This document shows positions 15,439-22,755 of a DNA stretch of 36,108 nt, piece after piece; the stretch's first letter is position 1; every line of letters begins with the position of its first letter. The position numbers and the translations under genes were made by a program. Under the pieces are notes generated by a model. That model was not told where the DNA came from. It saw only the letters and a program-made list of their open reading frames with translations, and searched no databases. The DNA is taken from assembly GCA_947177445.1 (NCBI GenBank), contig CAMWUL010000032.1, positions 1 through 36,108 on the forward strand. Reading direction: 5' to 3'. Origin of the DNA: an uncultured Lachnospiraceae bacterium. Its GTDB lineage: Bacteria; Bacillota; Clostridia; Lachnospirales; Lachnospiraceae.

Positions 15439-15460
15439 AAAAAATACTACAGTATTTTTT
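15439..15460. promoter_or_regulatory. 22-bp near-perfect palindrome between divergent rnfC and yprB-like genes
   Basis: AAAAAATACT-AC-AGTATTTTTT has 10-bp perfect arms around a 2-bp centre. It lies about 95 bp upstream of rnfC and about 50 bp upstream of the plus-strand gene, overlapping the expected -35 area of the latter. It is a candidate operator for one or both; the regulator is unknown. It does not match the Rex consensus. Confidence 0.45.
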
Positions 15461-15467
15461 TGACATG

Positions 15468-15476
15468 TGGTAAAAT
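15468..15476 (+). promoter_or_regulatory. Candidate extended -10 promoter of the yprB-like gene
   Basis: TGG-TAAAAT forms an extended -10 box about 37 bp before the ATG. A TTGACA just upstream (15460-15465) is too close to act as its -35. Confidence 0.4.
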
Positions 15477-15512
15477 TATGTTGTTACAGTTCACACGTCA
15501 ACGGAGGCCCCT

Positions 15513-16616
15513 ATGAGAATATCAGAGGAAACACTGGATAACTTTTCGATTTCCTACCCCCTGGACAGACTTGCGCCGCTGGAGCGCATCCTCTTTTTTG
15601 ATATCGAGACCACCGGCTTTACGGCCCGGTCCTCCTATCTCTATCTGATTGGCTGCGCCTATTACCGGGCCGGCAAATGGCAGACCATACAGTGGATGGC
15701 CGAAAATTACAGCCAGGAAGCCGATATTCTGAAGGCTTTTTTTGAATTCGCAAGAATGTACCGGTGCCTGATCCATTTTAACGGAAACAATTTTGACCTT
15801 CCCTTTATCACTCAAAAGTGCCGGCAGCTCTCTCTTCCCTATACCTTTGAGCATCTGCAGGGAATCGACCTGTATAAACGGGTCTCCCCCTACAAGTTCT
15901 TTCTCCGGCTGCCCAACTGTAAGCAGAAAACCCTGGAGCAGTTTCTGGGACTGAATCGCAAGGATGTCTTTTCCGGCGTGGAGCTGATCGGCATATATCA
16001 TAATTATGTAAAAAACCCTTCCGAATTCTCGGAAAATGCTCTGATTCTGCACAATGCCGACGATCTGAAGGGCATGCTGGAGATCCTGCCCATACTGGCA
16101 TATTATGACCTGTTTAATCAACCGGTAAAGGCCAAAAAAGCCCAGGCCAACTACTTCCGTGATATGAATGGGAACCGGCGGCGGGAATTGATTCTCACAC
16201 TGTCCCTGGACACCCCTCTTCCCAAGGCTGTGTCCTTTTCGGCACAGGGCTGCTATTTCCGGGGAGAAGGCGCCGAAGCCTCGCTGAAGATTCCCATTTA
16301 CGAGGAAGAGCTGAAATATTTTTATTCCAATTATCGGGATTATTATTATCTGCCCGACGAGGATATCGCGCTTCACAAATCCGTGGCCGGTTTTGTGGAC
16401 AAGGCCTACCGCCTTCCTGCCTCTGCCGCCAACTGCTATACCCGAAAGGCCGCAAGCTATCTCCCCCAGTGGGACATTCTTTTTGAGCCCTTTTTTAAGA
16501 GGGATTATAAGAGCAGGGAACTCTTTTTTGAGCTCACGGATGAATTAAAAAGAGACCGGCAGGCATTTTCCTCTTATGCTGCCCATGTACTGGCCATGAT
16601 GGCCTCAACCTATTAA
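15513..16616 (+). CDS. YprB-type ribonuclease H-like 3'-5' exonuclease domain protein
   Basis: 367 residues. The N-terminal half is a DnaQ/RNase H-like fold of the YprB family: ExoI motif FFDIETTGF (D30, E32), ExoII-like HFNGNNFDLPF (about 91-101), and an acidic ExoIII-like region HNADDLKGM (about 184-192). These acidic residues would bind two metal ions for nucleotide excision. The C-terminal half (about 210-360) is conserved in clostridial homologs but has no known function; it is rich in Tyr (YFYSNYRDYYYLPDED). The family is widespread in Firmicutes and poorly characterised. GGAGG lies 6 bases before the ATG. It is a single plus-strand gene divergent from rnfC and convergent with cheR, separated from cheR by a strong terminator. 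Confidence 0.85.
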   Translation: MRISEETLDNFSISYPLDRLAPLERILFFDIETTGFTARSSYLYLIGCAYYRAGKWQTIQWMAENYSQEADILKAFFEFARMYRCLIHFNGNNFDLPFITQKCRQLSLPYTFEHLQGIDLYKRVSPYKFFLRLPNCKQKTLEQFLGLNRKDVFSGVELIGIYHNYVKNPSEFSENALILHNADDLKGMLEILPILAYYDLFNQPVKAKKAQANYFRDMNGNRRRELILTLSLDTPLPKAVSFSAQGCYFRGEGAEASLKIPIYEEELKYFYSNYRDYYYLPDEDIALHKSVAGFVDKAYRLPASAANCYTRKAASYLPQWDILFEPFFKRDYKSRELFFELTDELKRDRQAFSSYAAHVLAMMASTY

Positions 16617-16636
16617 ATTTAAAAAGACACGCTTCC

Positions 16637-16667
16637 AAAAAAGAGGAACCCTGACCGGGTTCCTCTT
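16637..16667 (-). terminator. Rho-independent terminator of cheR (possibly bidirectional)
   Basis: A perfect 11-bp stem AAGAGGAACCC / GGGTTCCTCTT with loop TGACC. On the minus strand it runs straight into TTTTTT, ending cheR transcripts. The opposite strand may also stop there. Confidence 0.9.
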
Positions 16668-16680
16668 CTGATATGCAGTC

Positions 16681-17457
16681 CTATGGTTTCTGGTAAAAGA
16701 ATGAATTCTTACGGTCAAACCCAATTTCCTTGTAATTGATAATCTGTTCCGTGCTGCCGATGAAAAGGATACCGCCTTTGGCCAGGGAACGGAAATACTT
16801 GCGGAATACCTCATCCTTGGCTTCCTCTGTAAAATAGATCAGCACATTACGGCAGACAATAAAATGATAATCTGTGGGATACTGATCCTTCAGAAGGTTA
16901 TGCTCCTTAAATTCCACTCTGGCCTTGATCTCATCGGAGATCTTGTAGGAAGGCCCCACCTGGGTAAAGTACTTTTTCTTCAGATCATCAGGAACCGCCT
17001 CTACGCTCTTAGCGGTATACAGGCCCACCTTTGCCTTGGCAATTACAGTCTTATCCAGATCTGTGGCAAATATTTTTATATTGCTCAGCGGCACATGCCG
17101 GGACAGCGCCATCACAAGAGAATAGGGCTCATCCCCCGTAGAGCAGGCAGCACTCCAAACCTTCAGATTCTTTCCGAACTTTTTGATCAGTTCCGGAATT
17201 ACCTGTTCATCCATCAGCTTCCACTGATCCGGATTCCGATAAAACTCCGACACATTGATGGTTATGTAATTGACAAACTCGTCAAACAGCGCCTTATCGG
17301 TCTTCAGCCCCTGCACGTATTTATCATAACCGACAATCTTATGCTTGGTGATCAGCGTATCGATCCGGCGCTTCATCTGTTTTTCCTTATAGGAATTCAG
17401 ATCAATCGCCGTCAGCGACAAAATCTCTTTTTTAAAGTACTCGTAATCAAATGCCAT
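16681..17457 (-). CDS. cheR: CheR-type chemotaxis protein methyltransferase
   Basis: 258 residues. A small N-terminal helical CheR_N domain (about 1-75) precedes a SAM-dependent methyltransferase domain (about 80-255). Motifs seen are NVSEFYRNPDQW (the conserved 'TxFFR' region), WSAACSTGDEPYSL (SAM-binding motif I), IKIFATDLD, and CRNVLIYF. The enzyme methylates glutamate side chains of methyl-accepting chemotaxis proteins. The start at MAFDYEYF is chosen for its GGAGGG site; a longer in-frame extension runs through the hairpin region and is not coding. No other chemotaxis gene is near, so it is an orphan here, possibly serving MCPs elsewhere. Confidence 0.93.
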   Translation of the reverse strand: MAFDYEYFKKEILSLTAIDLNSYKEKQMKRRIDTLITKHKIVGYDKYVQGLKTDKALFDEFVNYITINVSEFYRNPDQWKLMDEQVIPELIKKFGKNLKVWSAACSTGDEPYSLVMALSRHVPLSNIKIFATDLDKTVIAKAKVGLYTAKSVEAVPDDLKKKYFTQVGPSYKISDEIKARVEFKEHNLLKDQYPTDYHFIVCRNVLIYFTEEAKDEVFRKYFRSLAKGGILFIGSTEQIINYKEIGFDRKNSFFYQKP

Positions 17458-17514
17458 GACACCATACCCTCCTGCCCCTAATATTTTATGTATCATAACA
17501 GTCCAATCAGACCA

Positions 17515-17560
17515 AGAAAACAATGAAAAACCATGCGGGCACGATTTCTCACTGTTTTCT
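17515..17560 (-). terminator. 22-bp stem with strand-specific G-U pairs between rpsA and cheR
   Basis: On the minus-strand RNA the arms 17560-17539 and 17536-17515 pair over all 22 positions, four of them G-U wobbles. On the plus strand those four become A-C mismatches. The orientation therefore matches transcription from rpsA towards cheR. It may be the rpsA terminator (its 3' arm is U-rich) or a processing or stability element. Confidence 0.6.
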
Positions 17561-17646
17561 CTGTCCGTTGAAACGCAATACACACCCCATGCGCTGCGCG
17601 TCAAATCCGTTGCCATATTTCCGGCTTGCAGAAAGCACAGGCCGCC

Positions 17647-18786
17647 TTACTGCTCTTCGTCCTCTTCCTGAGCGGCGATCACAGCGTCAATATCCACTGA
17701 AACCTCATCTCCCTCCGGCTCTGCGGAGGCTTCCGAAGCAAACATTGCCTTGATGCTCAGAGATATCTTTTTGTCTTCCTCGTTAAAGTCCACGATCTTT
17801 GCGGTCACTTCTTCGCCCACGCTGAGCGCATCCGCAGGCTTCTCCACATGCTCTCTGGAAATCTGGGAAACATGAAGCAACGCATCCACTCCCGGCTCCA
17901 GCTCAACAAAGGCGCCGAAATCAGTCATTCTCGCCACTCTGCCCGTTACCACATTGCCCACCGCATACTTGCTGGCGGCGTCCTTCCAGGGATTGGCATC
18001 CTCAAACTTCAGGGACAGGGCAATCTTGCTTCCGTTGATCTCCTTGATCAGCACCTTCAGCTGGTCGCCCACCCGGAACACCTTTTTGGGATGCTCCACG
18101 CGTCCCCAGGACATCTCGGAGATATGAAGCAGTCCGTCTGCTCCGCCAAGGTCTACAAAGGCTCCGAAGTCGGTGACGTTCTTCACAACGCCGTCCACCA
18201 CATCCCCCTCATGGATCCTCTCAAAAAGCTGCCTCTGAAGCTCAGCCTTTCTCTCGGTGATCAGCTGTCTGCGGTCACCGATGTATCTTCTCCTCTTGGG
18301 ATTGTACTCGCTGATCACAAACTCAATCTCCTGACCTGCATACTTGTTCAGGTCTCTTTCATAGGTATCGGACACCAGGCTTGCGGGAATAAAGATCCTC
18401 ACCTCGTCCAGAACGACGCTCAGACCGCCCTCCAGCACCTGGGTTACCACTCCCTTGAGCACCTCTCTGCTGTTATATGCTTCCTCGATTCTCTTGTTGC
18501 CTCTGTCGGCGGCAAGACGCTTATAGGTAAGCACAACCTGTCCCTCGCCGTCGTTTACCTTCAGGACCTTCACCTCCATGGTATCGCCGGGCTTTACCAC
18601 CTGCGTCAGGTCAACGCTGGAATCATTGGTATACTCATTTTTCGTGAGGATACCGTCTGACTTATATCCGATGTTCAATACGATCTCGTCTGACTTGACA
18701 TCGATGACTGTACCTTCGACTACCTCTCCTGAATGTATTGTTTTGATAGAATCTTCCAACATTTGTTCAAAAGTTAATTCTGACAT
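17647..18786 (-). CDS. rpsA: S1 RNA-binding domain protein (ribosomal protein S1 homolog)
   Basis: 379 residues with four S1 OB-fold repeats at about 18-86, 103-170, 187-257 and 273-343. The last two are the most canonical (VTDFGAFVDLGGADGLLHIS and MTDFGAFVELEPGVDALLHV). A short acidic tail ends the protein. E. coli S1 has six repeats; four is usual for low-GC Firmicute homologs, whose essential role in translation initiation is less clear. The start codon has AGGAGG 9 bases upstream and overlaps the 3' end of ispH by 20 bases in another frame, so translation is likely coupled. In several Clostridia IspH and S1 are one fused polypeptide; here they are separate but interlocked. Confidence 0.93.
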   Translation of the reverse strand: MSELTFEQMLEDSIKTIHSGEVVEGTVIDVKSDEIVLNIGYKSDGILTKNEYTNDSSVDLTQVVKPGDTMEVKVLKVNDGEGQVVLTYKRLAADRGNKRIEEAYNSREVLKGVVTQVLEGGLSVVLDEVRIFIPASLVSDTYERDLNKYAGQEIEFVISEYNPKRRRYIGDRRQLITERKAELQRQLFERIHEGDVVDGVVKNVTDFGAFVDLGGADGLLHISEMSWGRVEHPKKVFRVGDQLKVLIKEINGSKIALSLKFEDANPWKDAASKYAVGNVVTGRVARMTDFGAFVELEPGVDALLHVSQISREHVEKPADALSVGEEVTAKIVDFNEEDKKISLSIKAMFASEASAEPEGDEVSVDIDAVIAAQEEDEEQ

Positions 18787-19615
18787 AATTTTGAACCTCC
18801 TCGATTAATTTATTTGGGGTGGAAGCCCCCGCTGTAATACCCACCAGTCGAACAGCTTTAGGTAAGTCTAAATGCAAGTCATCCAGTGTCTGTATAAAAT
18901 AGGATTCGGCACACTCCTCCCTGCAGATCTCATACAGCTTTTTTGTGTTTGAGCTGTGCTTTCCTCCTATTACGATCATAACGTCAGCTTCCGCCGCAAG
19001 AGCCCTTGCAGAGCGCTGTCGTTCTTCCGTTGCGCTACAGATAGTATTCACAACATAAACATTGTAACCTTTTTTTTCAAAAATTTCAACTATAGAATGA
19101 AATTTATTGTAGTTAAATGTCGTTTGCGCAACCAGGCACAATTTCCGGTCTTCGGAGGGAACAAATTTTTCAGCATCCCCGGGGGTCTCCAGCACCGTCA
19201 CAGGCCCTTTGCACCAGCCTACGATCCCCTCCACCTCAGGGTGTCCCGGGTTGCCTGCCACCAGAATATGGCTGCCCCGGAGGCTCTCCTCCTCCACAAT
19301 CCTGTGGATGCGCTTCACAAACGGACACGTGGCGTCGATACACTCCATTCCCCCTTCGGCGGCAATACGGCATATCTCCTTCGGCACACCGTGGGCACGG
19401 ATAACCACGGTTCCCTCCGATAAAGTCTCCAGCTCCTCCTTCGTCTCCAGCACACGGACGCCCTGATCGGCCAGCTCCTTCACCACTTCTTCATTATGAA
19501 CGATGGGACCATAGGTATATATAGTTTTTCCAGTTTTCACCTGTTCATACACGGTATCCACCGCACGCCTGACTCCGAAGCAGAAACCTGCGTATTCTGC
19601 CAGCCTCGTCTCCAT
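18767..19615 (-). CDS. ispH: 4-hydroxy-3-methylbut-2-enyl diphosphate reductase
   Basis: 282 residues, the last enzyme of the MEP isoprenoid pathway, which reduces HMBPP to IPP and DMAPP with an Fe-S cluster. The three cluster cysteines are C12 (GFCFGVRRA), C97 (DATCPFVKR) and C193 (TICSATEERQ). Substrate-binding His residues are H40 (IVHNEEV) and H75 (RAHGVP), and the catalytic Glu region (HPEVEG) is present. It starts shortly after cmk (22-base gap) and overlaps rpsA by 20 bases. The cmk-ispH-rpsA order is a known clostridial arrangement. Confidence 0.97.
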   Translation of the reverse strand: METRLAEYAGFCFGVRRAVDTVYEQVKTGKTIYTYGPIVHNEEVVKELADQGVRVLETKEELETLSEGTVVIRAHGVPKEICRIAAEGGMECIDATCPFVKRIHRIVEEESLRGSHILVAGNPGHPEVEGIVGWCKGPVTVLETPGDAEKFVPSEDRKLCLVAQTTFNYNKFHSIVEIFEKKGYNVYVVNTICSATEERQRSARALAAEADVMIVIGGKHSSNTKKLYEICREECAESYFIQTLDDLHLDLPKAVRLVGITAGASTPNKLIEEVQNYVRINF

Positions 19616-19637
19616 CAGCCTGTTCCCTCCAGATCAT

Positions 19638-20315
19638 TCATTCCGCCCCGGGATGCCTTTCCCGGCACAGCCTGACCACTTCGGCAATAACTTCATCTGC
19701 CGTCATCTTTGAGGTATCCACCGTCACGGCGTCCTCCGCCCGCTTCAGCGGAGAAACTTCCCTGTGCATATCCCGATAGTCTCTCTCCTCGATATCGGCC
19801 CGGATCTTTTCCAGATCGCAGACCTCCCCCCTGGCCGCCAGCTCGTCAAATCTGCGTCTGGCCCGAACCAGGCTGTCAGCGGTAAGATATATTTTCAGCT
19901 GCGCCTCCGGCAGCACACAGGTTCCGATGTCCCTGCCGTCCATAATGCAGTCATTCCCGGCCGCAAGACTCCGCTGAAGCTCCAGAAGCTTCTCCCGCAC
20001 TTCGGGAATGGAGCTGACCACTGAAGCCGCGTTGCCCGTCTCCTCCGTGCGCAGAAGCCCGTTTACATTCTCTCCATTCAGATAAACCACCTGTATATCA
20101 CCTTCATAACCGATGGTGATATGAGCCTCCCGGCACTTTTCAATGATCTCCTCCCGGTTCTGCAGATCCACTGCCTGACGAAGCATAAAAAGCGCCATGG
20201 CCCGGTACATGGCTCCCGTGTCCACATAGATCAGTTTTTCTTTTTTTGCCACCGCCTTCGCAATGGTGCTCTTTCCCGCACCGGCGGGCCCGTCTACCGC
20301 AATATTATAGCTCAT
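19638..20315 (-). CDS. cmk: Cytidylate kinase
   Basis: 225 residues. The P-loop is GPAGAGKSTIAKAVA at the N-terminus (about 9-23). DTGAMYRA is the CMP-binding signature. A lid-like Arg-rich region (RARRRFDELAARGE, then DIEERDYRDMHREVSPLKRAEDAV) carries the conserved 'R..RD..R..SPL..A.DA' pattern. It phosphorylates CMP and dCMP. Its ATG overlaps the stop of the upstream flavoprotein gene by 4 bases, so the two are translationally coupled. Confidence 0.97.
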   Translation of the reverse strand: MSYNIAVDGPAGAGKSTIAKAVAKKEKLIYVDTGAMYRAMALFMLRQAVDLQNREEIIEKCREAHITIGYEGDIQVVYLNGENVNGLLRTEETGNAASVVSSIPEVREKLLELQRSLAAGNDCIMDGRDIGTCVLPEAQLKIYLTADSLVRARRRFDELAARGEVCDLEKIRADIEERDYRDMHREVSPLKRAEDAVTVDTSKMTADEVIAEVVRLCRERHPGAE

Positions 20316-21664
20316 ATTCCTTTCCTTTCATCCATAGTCCCCGCCAGATGTCCTGTGGACCAGGCGATCTGCAGGTTAAAGCCTCCTGTCAGCGCATCCA
20401 GATCCAGAACCTCCCCGGCAAAATACAGACCTTCTACTTTTTTTGACTCCATGGTGGAGGGATCCACCTCCTTCACGGATACCCCGCCCTTTGTGATCAC
20501 TGCCTCCTCGAAGCCCCCCGGTCCTTCCACCGTAAGGGAAAGTCCTTTTATCAGCTCCACGAAAGACCTGCGTTCCTCCCGGGTGATCTCGTTTACCTTC
20601 TTCTCCGGCAAAATACCTGACAGCTCCACCATCACAGGGATCAGCTTCGCAGGAAAAAGGCCTGACAGAGCATTCTTAAACTGCTTATTCTGATTTTCCT
20701 CAAAATCCCTGAGCAGACGCCGATCCAGCGTCTCCCGGTCCAAGGCCGGTTTCAGATCCAGGCGCAAGAGAACATTCTTCTCCTTTGCAGGTTTGTAAAA
20801 GCTGCTGGCGGACAGAATCAGAGGACCGCTGACTCCCGTGTGGGTAAACAGCATTTCCCCAAAGCCCTCATAGACCCTTTTGCCGCCGCAGTTAAGCTCC
20901 AGAGACACATTTTTCAGGGAAAGCCCCGCAAGCCGCCCGCACCAGGCTTCCCTGATCCGGAAGGGCACCAGCGCGGGAGTGCATTCTGTCACCAGATGCC
21001 CGCAGCCACGGGCAAACCTGTATCCGTCTCCGGTGGAGCCGGTGGAGGGATAGGACAGGCCTCCCGTACAGACAATCACCCGATCCGCCGAAAGCTCCCG
21101 CCCGTCCGAAAGCTTCACTCCCCGGATCCGGGCAGCGGCCTTTTGCTTCTCCTTTTTTCCGCCCCGCTCCCGGACTTTGGATGGCCTGTCCTGCGTCTTC
21201 GGCGCTTCTGCCTCCAGCGTTTCTGTCTCCAGAGCTTCCGTGACCAGAGCTTCCGTGATCAGCCCCTTTGCCTCTGTTCCCAGCAGAATTTCCACTCCGC
21301 GTTTTTTCAGCTCCCTTCCAAAGGCGGCGATCACATCCGAAGAATGATCCGACACGGGAAAAACCCGGTCTCCCCTTTCCGTCTTCAAAGGGCATCCCGC
21401 CCGGACCAGCCATTCCATAACGGCTTGATTGTCAAAGCTATGATATGCGCTGTATAAAAATTTGCCGTTGGTACAGACGTTGGCAAAAAAGGTTTCCGGC
21501 CCTGCGGCATTGGTCACATTACAGCGGCCTTTTCCGGTAATAAACAGCTTTTTCCCAATCTTTTCGTTCTTTTCCAACAGCAAAACACGGGCTCCGCTCT
21601 CCGCCGCAGACACAGCGGCCATCATTCCCGCGGCGCCGCCCCCGATAACAATCACTCTCTTCAT
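20312..21664 (-). CDS. HI0933/YhiN-family FAD-dependent oxidoreductase
   Basis: 450 residues. An N-terminal dinucleotide-binding GGGAAGMMAAVSAAESGARV is followed by the family stretch KLFITGKGRCNVTNA. The C-terminal FAD motif GLYFAGEVLDLDALTGGFN is typical of HI0933-like flavoproteins, whose physiological substrates are mostly unknown (one relative, BaiN, was linked to bile acid reduction, but this assignment does not carry over automatically). A low-complexity insertion at about 136-180 (LVTEALETETLEAEA then a Lys/Arg-rich run) is encoded by four 15-bp tandem repeats and lies outside the conserved core. The gene overlaps the regulator upstream and cmk downstream by 4 bases each. It commonly precedes cmk in clostridial genomes. 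Confidence 0.92.
   Translation of the reverse strand: MKRVIVIGGGAAGMMAAVSAAESGARVLLLEKNEKIGKKLFITGKGRCNVTNAAGPETFFANVCTNGKFLYSAYHSFDNQAVMEWLVRAGCPLKTERGDRVFPVSDHSSDVIAAFGRELKKRGVEILLGTEAKGLITEALVTEALETETLEAEAPKTQDRPSKVRERGGKKEKQKAAARIRGVKLSDGRELSADRVIVCTGGLSYPSTGSTGDGYRFARGCGHLVTECTPALVPFRIREAWCGRLAGLSLKNVSLELNCGGKRVYEGFGEMLFTHTGVSGPLILSASSFYKPAKEKNVLLRLDLKPALDRETLDRRLLRDFEENQNKQFKNALSGLFPAKLIPVMVELSGILPEKKVNEITREERRSFVELIKGLSLTVEGPGGFEEAVITKGGVSVKEVDPSTMESKKVEGLYFAGEVLDLDALTGGFNLQIAWSTGHLAGTMDERKGI
21202..21261. repeat. 15-bp in-frame tandem repeat (4 units) inside the flavoprotein gene
   Basis: Units begin at 21202, 21217, 21232 and 21247, each like GAGCTTCCGTGACCA with a few substitutions. 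The period keeps the reading frame and yields the repeated five-residue (L/V)xxEA-type pattern on the minus strand. Confidence 0.8.
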
Positions 21665-22584
21665 TCCGGTTCCCTTCTCAAAGAATAATTCAGGATCGGT
21701 TCATCATCAATAAAATTGATCTCATCATTCAAATAGACCTGATAATTATTCCAGGTTTCCTCCAGCATTTCAAGGTTTTTCTGCACCTCCCGGGGACACC
21801 TCAGACACAGCGCCACCACCAGAGCGTTAATCACGCTTAAGGGCGCCACCAGGGAATCCACAATAGACACCATATCGCTTCTGGCCAGCAGGTGGCAGGA
21901 GGAATACAGATTCATGGGCGAATTTACGGAATCTGTTACCGCAATCACCCGGGCGTTTCTGTCGCTGGCAAATTCCATGGCCTTTAAGGTTCTCATGGAA
22001 TACCGGGGAAAGCTGATTCCCACGAAGCAATCTCTGCAGCCGATGCGGATCATCTGTTCAAAGGTCTCGCTGATGCTGGTGGTTTTCAGCAAATGTACGC
22101 CGCCCCGGATCATATTCAGGTAAAAATGCAGGAAGCCTGCCAGGGGCTCATTGCTGCGCAGTCCCATGATATATACGTTGTCTGCCTTCATCAGAATTTC
22201 CACCGCCGCCTCAAAGGCCGCCGCATCCAGATGCTCCATAGTATAATGAAGCTTCTCCATATCAGCCGTCATCACGGAGGTCAACAGCTCCGACTGGGAG
22301 CTGTTTCCATATTTAGCGTCTATTTCGCGAATACTGTTCAGCCTGCCGCGGACCCGTTCCTCCAAAGCCTTCTGAAACTCCGGATAGCCGGCATAGCCGA
22401 TCCGGGCGGCAAACCTCACCACCGTGGATTCACTGATTCCCAGGGCTTCTCCCAGCTTTGCAGCCGTCATAAATACGGCCTGATCCATATGCTCCAGAAT
22501 AAATTCCGCAATAGCCTTCTGATTTTTACTCATACCCGCATACTGCCCGGAAATCCGATCCGCCACATCACGCTGTTCTTCCAT
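21661..22584 (-). CDS. RpiR/MurR-family transcriptional regulator (HTH_6 + SIS)
   Basis: 307 residues. The N-terminal HTH_6 domain is about residues 10-75, with recognition-helix region LGEALGISESTVVRFAARIGYAGYPEFQ. A C-terminal SIS sugar-phosphate-binding domain (about 125-260) includes YIMGLRSNEPLAGFLHFYL and GISFPRYSMRTLKAMEFA. Members sense phosphosugars and usually control sugar or amino-sugar genes. No sugar gene is adjacent; instead it heads the flavoprotein-cmk-ispH-rpsA operon. The start at 22584 is favoured because the consensus promoter predicts transcription starting near 22646, too close for the upstream ATG at 22644 to be used. AAGGG is 5 bases before the chosen ATG. The ligand is unknown. 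Confidence 0.9.
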   Translation of the reverse strand: MEEQRDVADRISGQYAGMSKNQKAIAEFILEHMDQAVFMTAAKLGEALGISESTVVRFAARIGYAGYPEFQKALEERVRGRLNSIREIDAKYGNSSQSELLTSVMTADMEKLHYTMEHLDAAAFEAAVEILMKADNVYIMGLRSNEPLAGFLHFYLNMIRGGVHLLKTTSISETFEQMIRIGCRDCFVGISFPRYSMRTLKAMEFASDRNARVIAVTDSVNSPMNLYSSCHLLARSDMVSIVDSLVAPLSVINALVVALCLRCPREVQKNLEMLEETWNNYQVYLNDEINFIDDEPILNYSLRREPE

Positions 22585-22652
22585 ATATACCCTTGCACCT
22601 CTATGCCCGCCGGAATGGCTTTTTGATGATCCACGAAAATTCATTGCTTGTA

Positions 22653-22681
22653 ATTTTAATGGGGAACTCCATGTTTGTCAA
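22653..22681 (-). promoter_or_regulatory. Sigma-A promoter of the rpiR-like/flavoprotein/cmk/ispH/rpsA operon
   Basis: TTGACA (22681-22676), a 17-bp spacer and TAAAAT (22658-22653) on the minus strand. The -35 hexamer is a perfect consensus. Confidence 0.85.
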
Positions 22682-22684
22682 GAA

Positions 22685-22722
22685 AAACAGCCTTTTCCGG
22701 AATCATTCCGAAAAAGGCCGTT
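22685..22722 (-). terminator. Terminator of the ABC exporter operon
   Basis: A stem AACGGCCTTTTTCGGAAT / ATTCCGGAAAAGGCTGTT with very small loop. On the minus strand it is followed by TTTTCTT, directly upstream of the next promoter's -35 box. Confidence 0.8.
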
Positions 22723-22728
22723 GCTTTT

Positions 22729-22755
22729 CACGGGTAGGGGCCGCGAGGTGTTTTT
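22729..22755. repeat. Dispersed extragenic repeat, copy 1
   Basis: A 27-bp segment containing ggggccgcgaggtgttttt that recurs at 35681-35707 with one mismatch. It touches the stop codon of the downstream ABC gene. Confidence 0.8.

Noticed and set aside
15460..15488. Consensus TTGACA as -35 of the yprB-like gene
   Set aside because: At 16-18 bp spacing the downstream hexamers (TGTTAC, GTTACA, TTACAG) do not resemble a -10 box; the extended -10 at 15468-15476 is more convincing.
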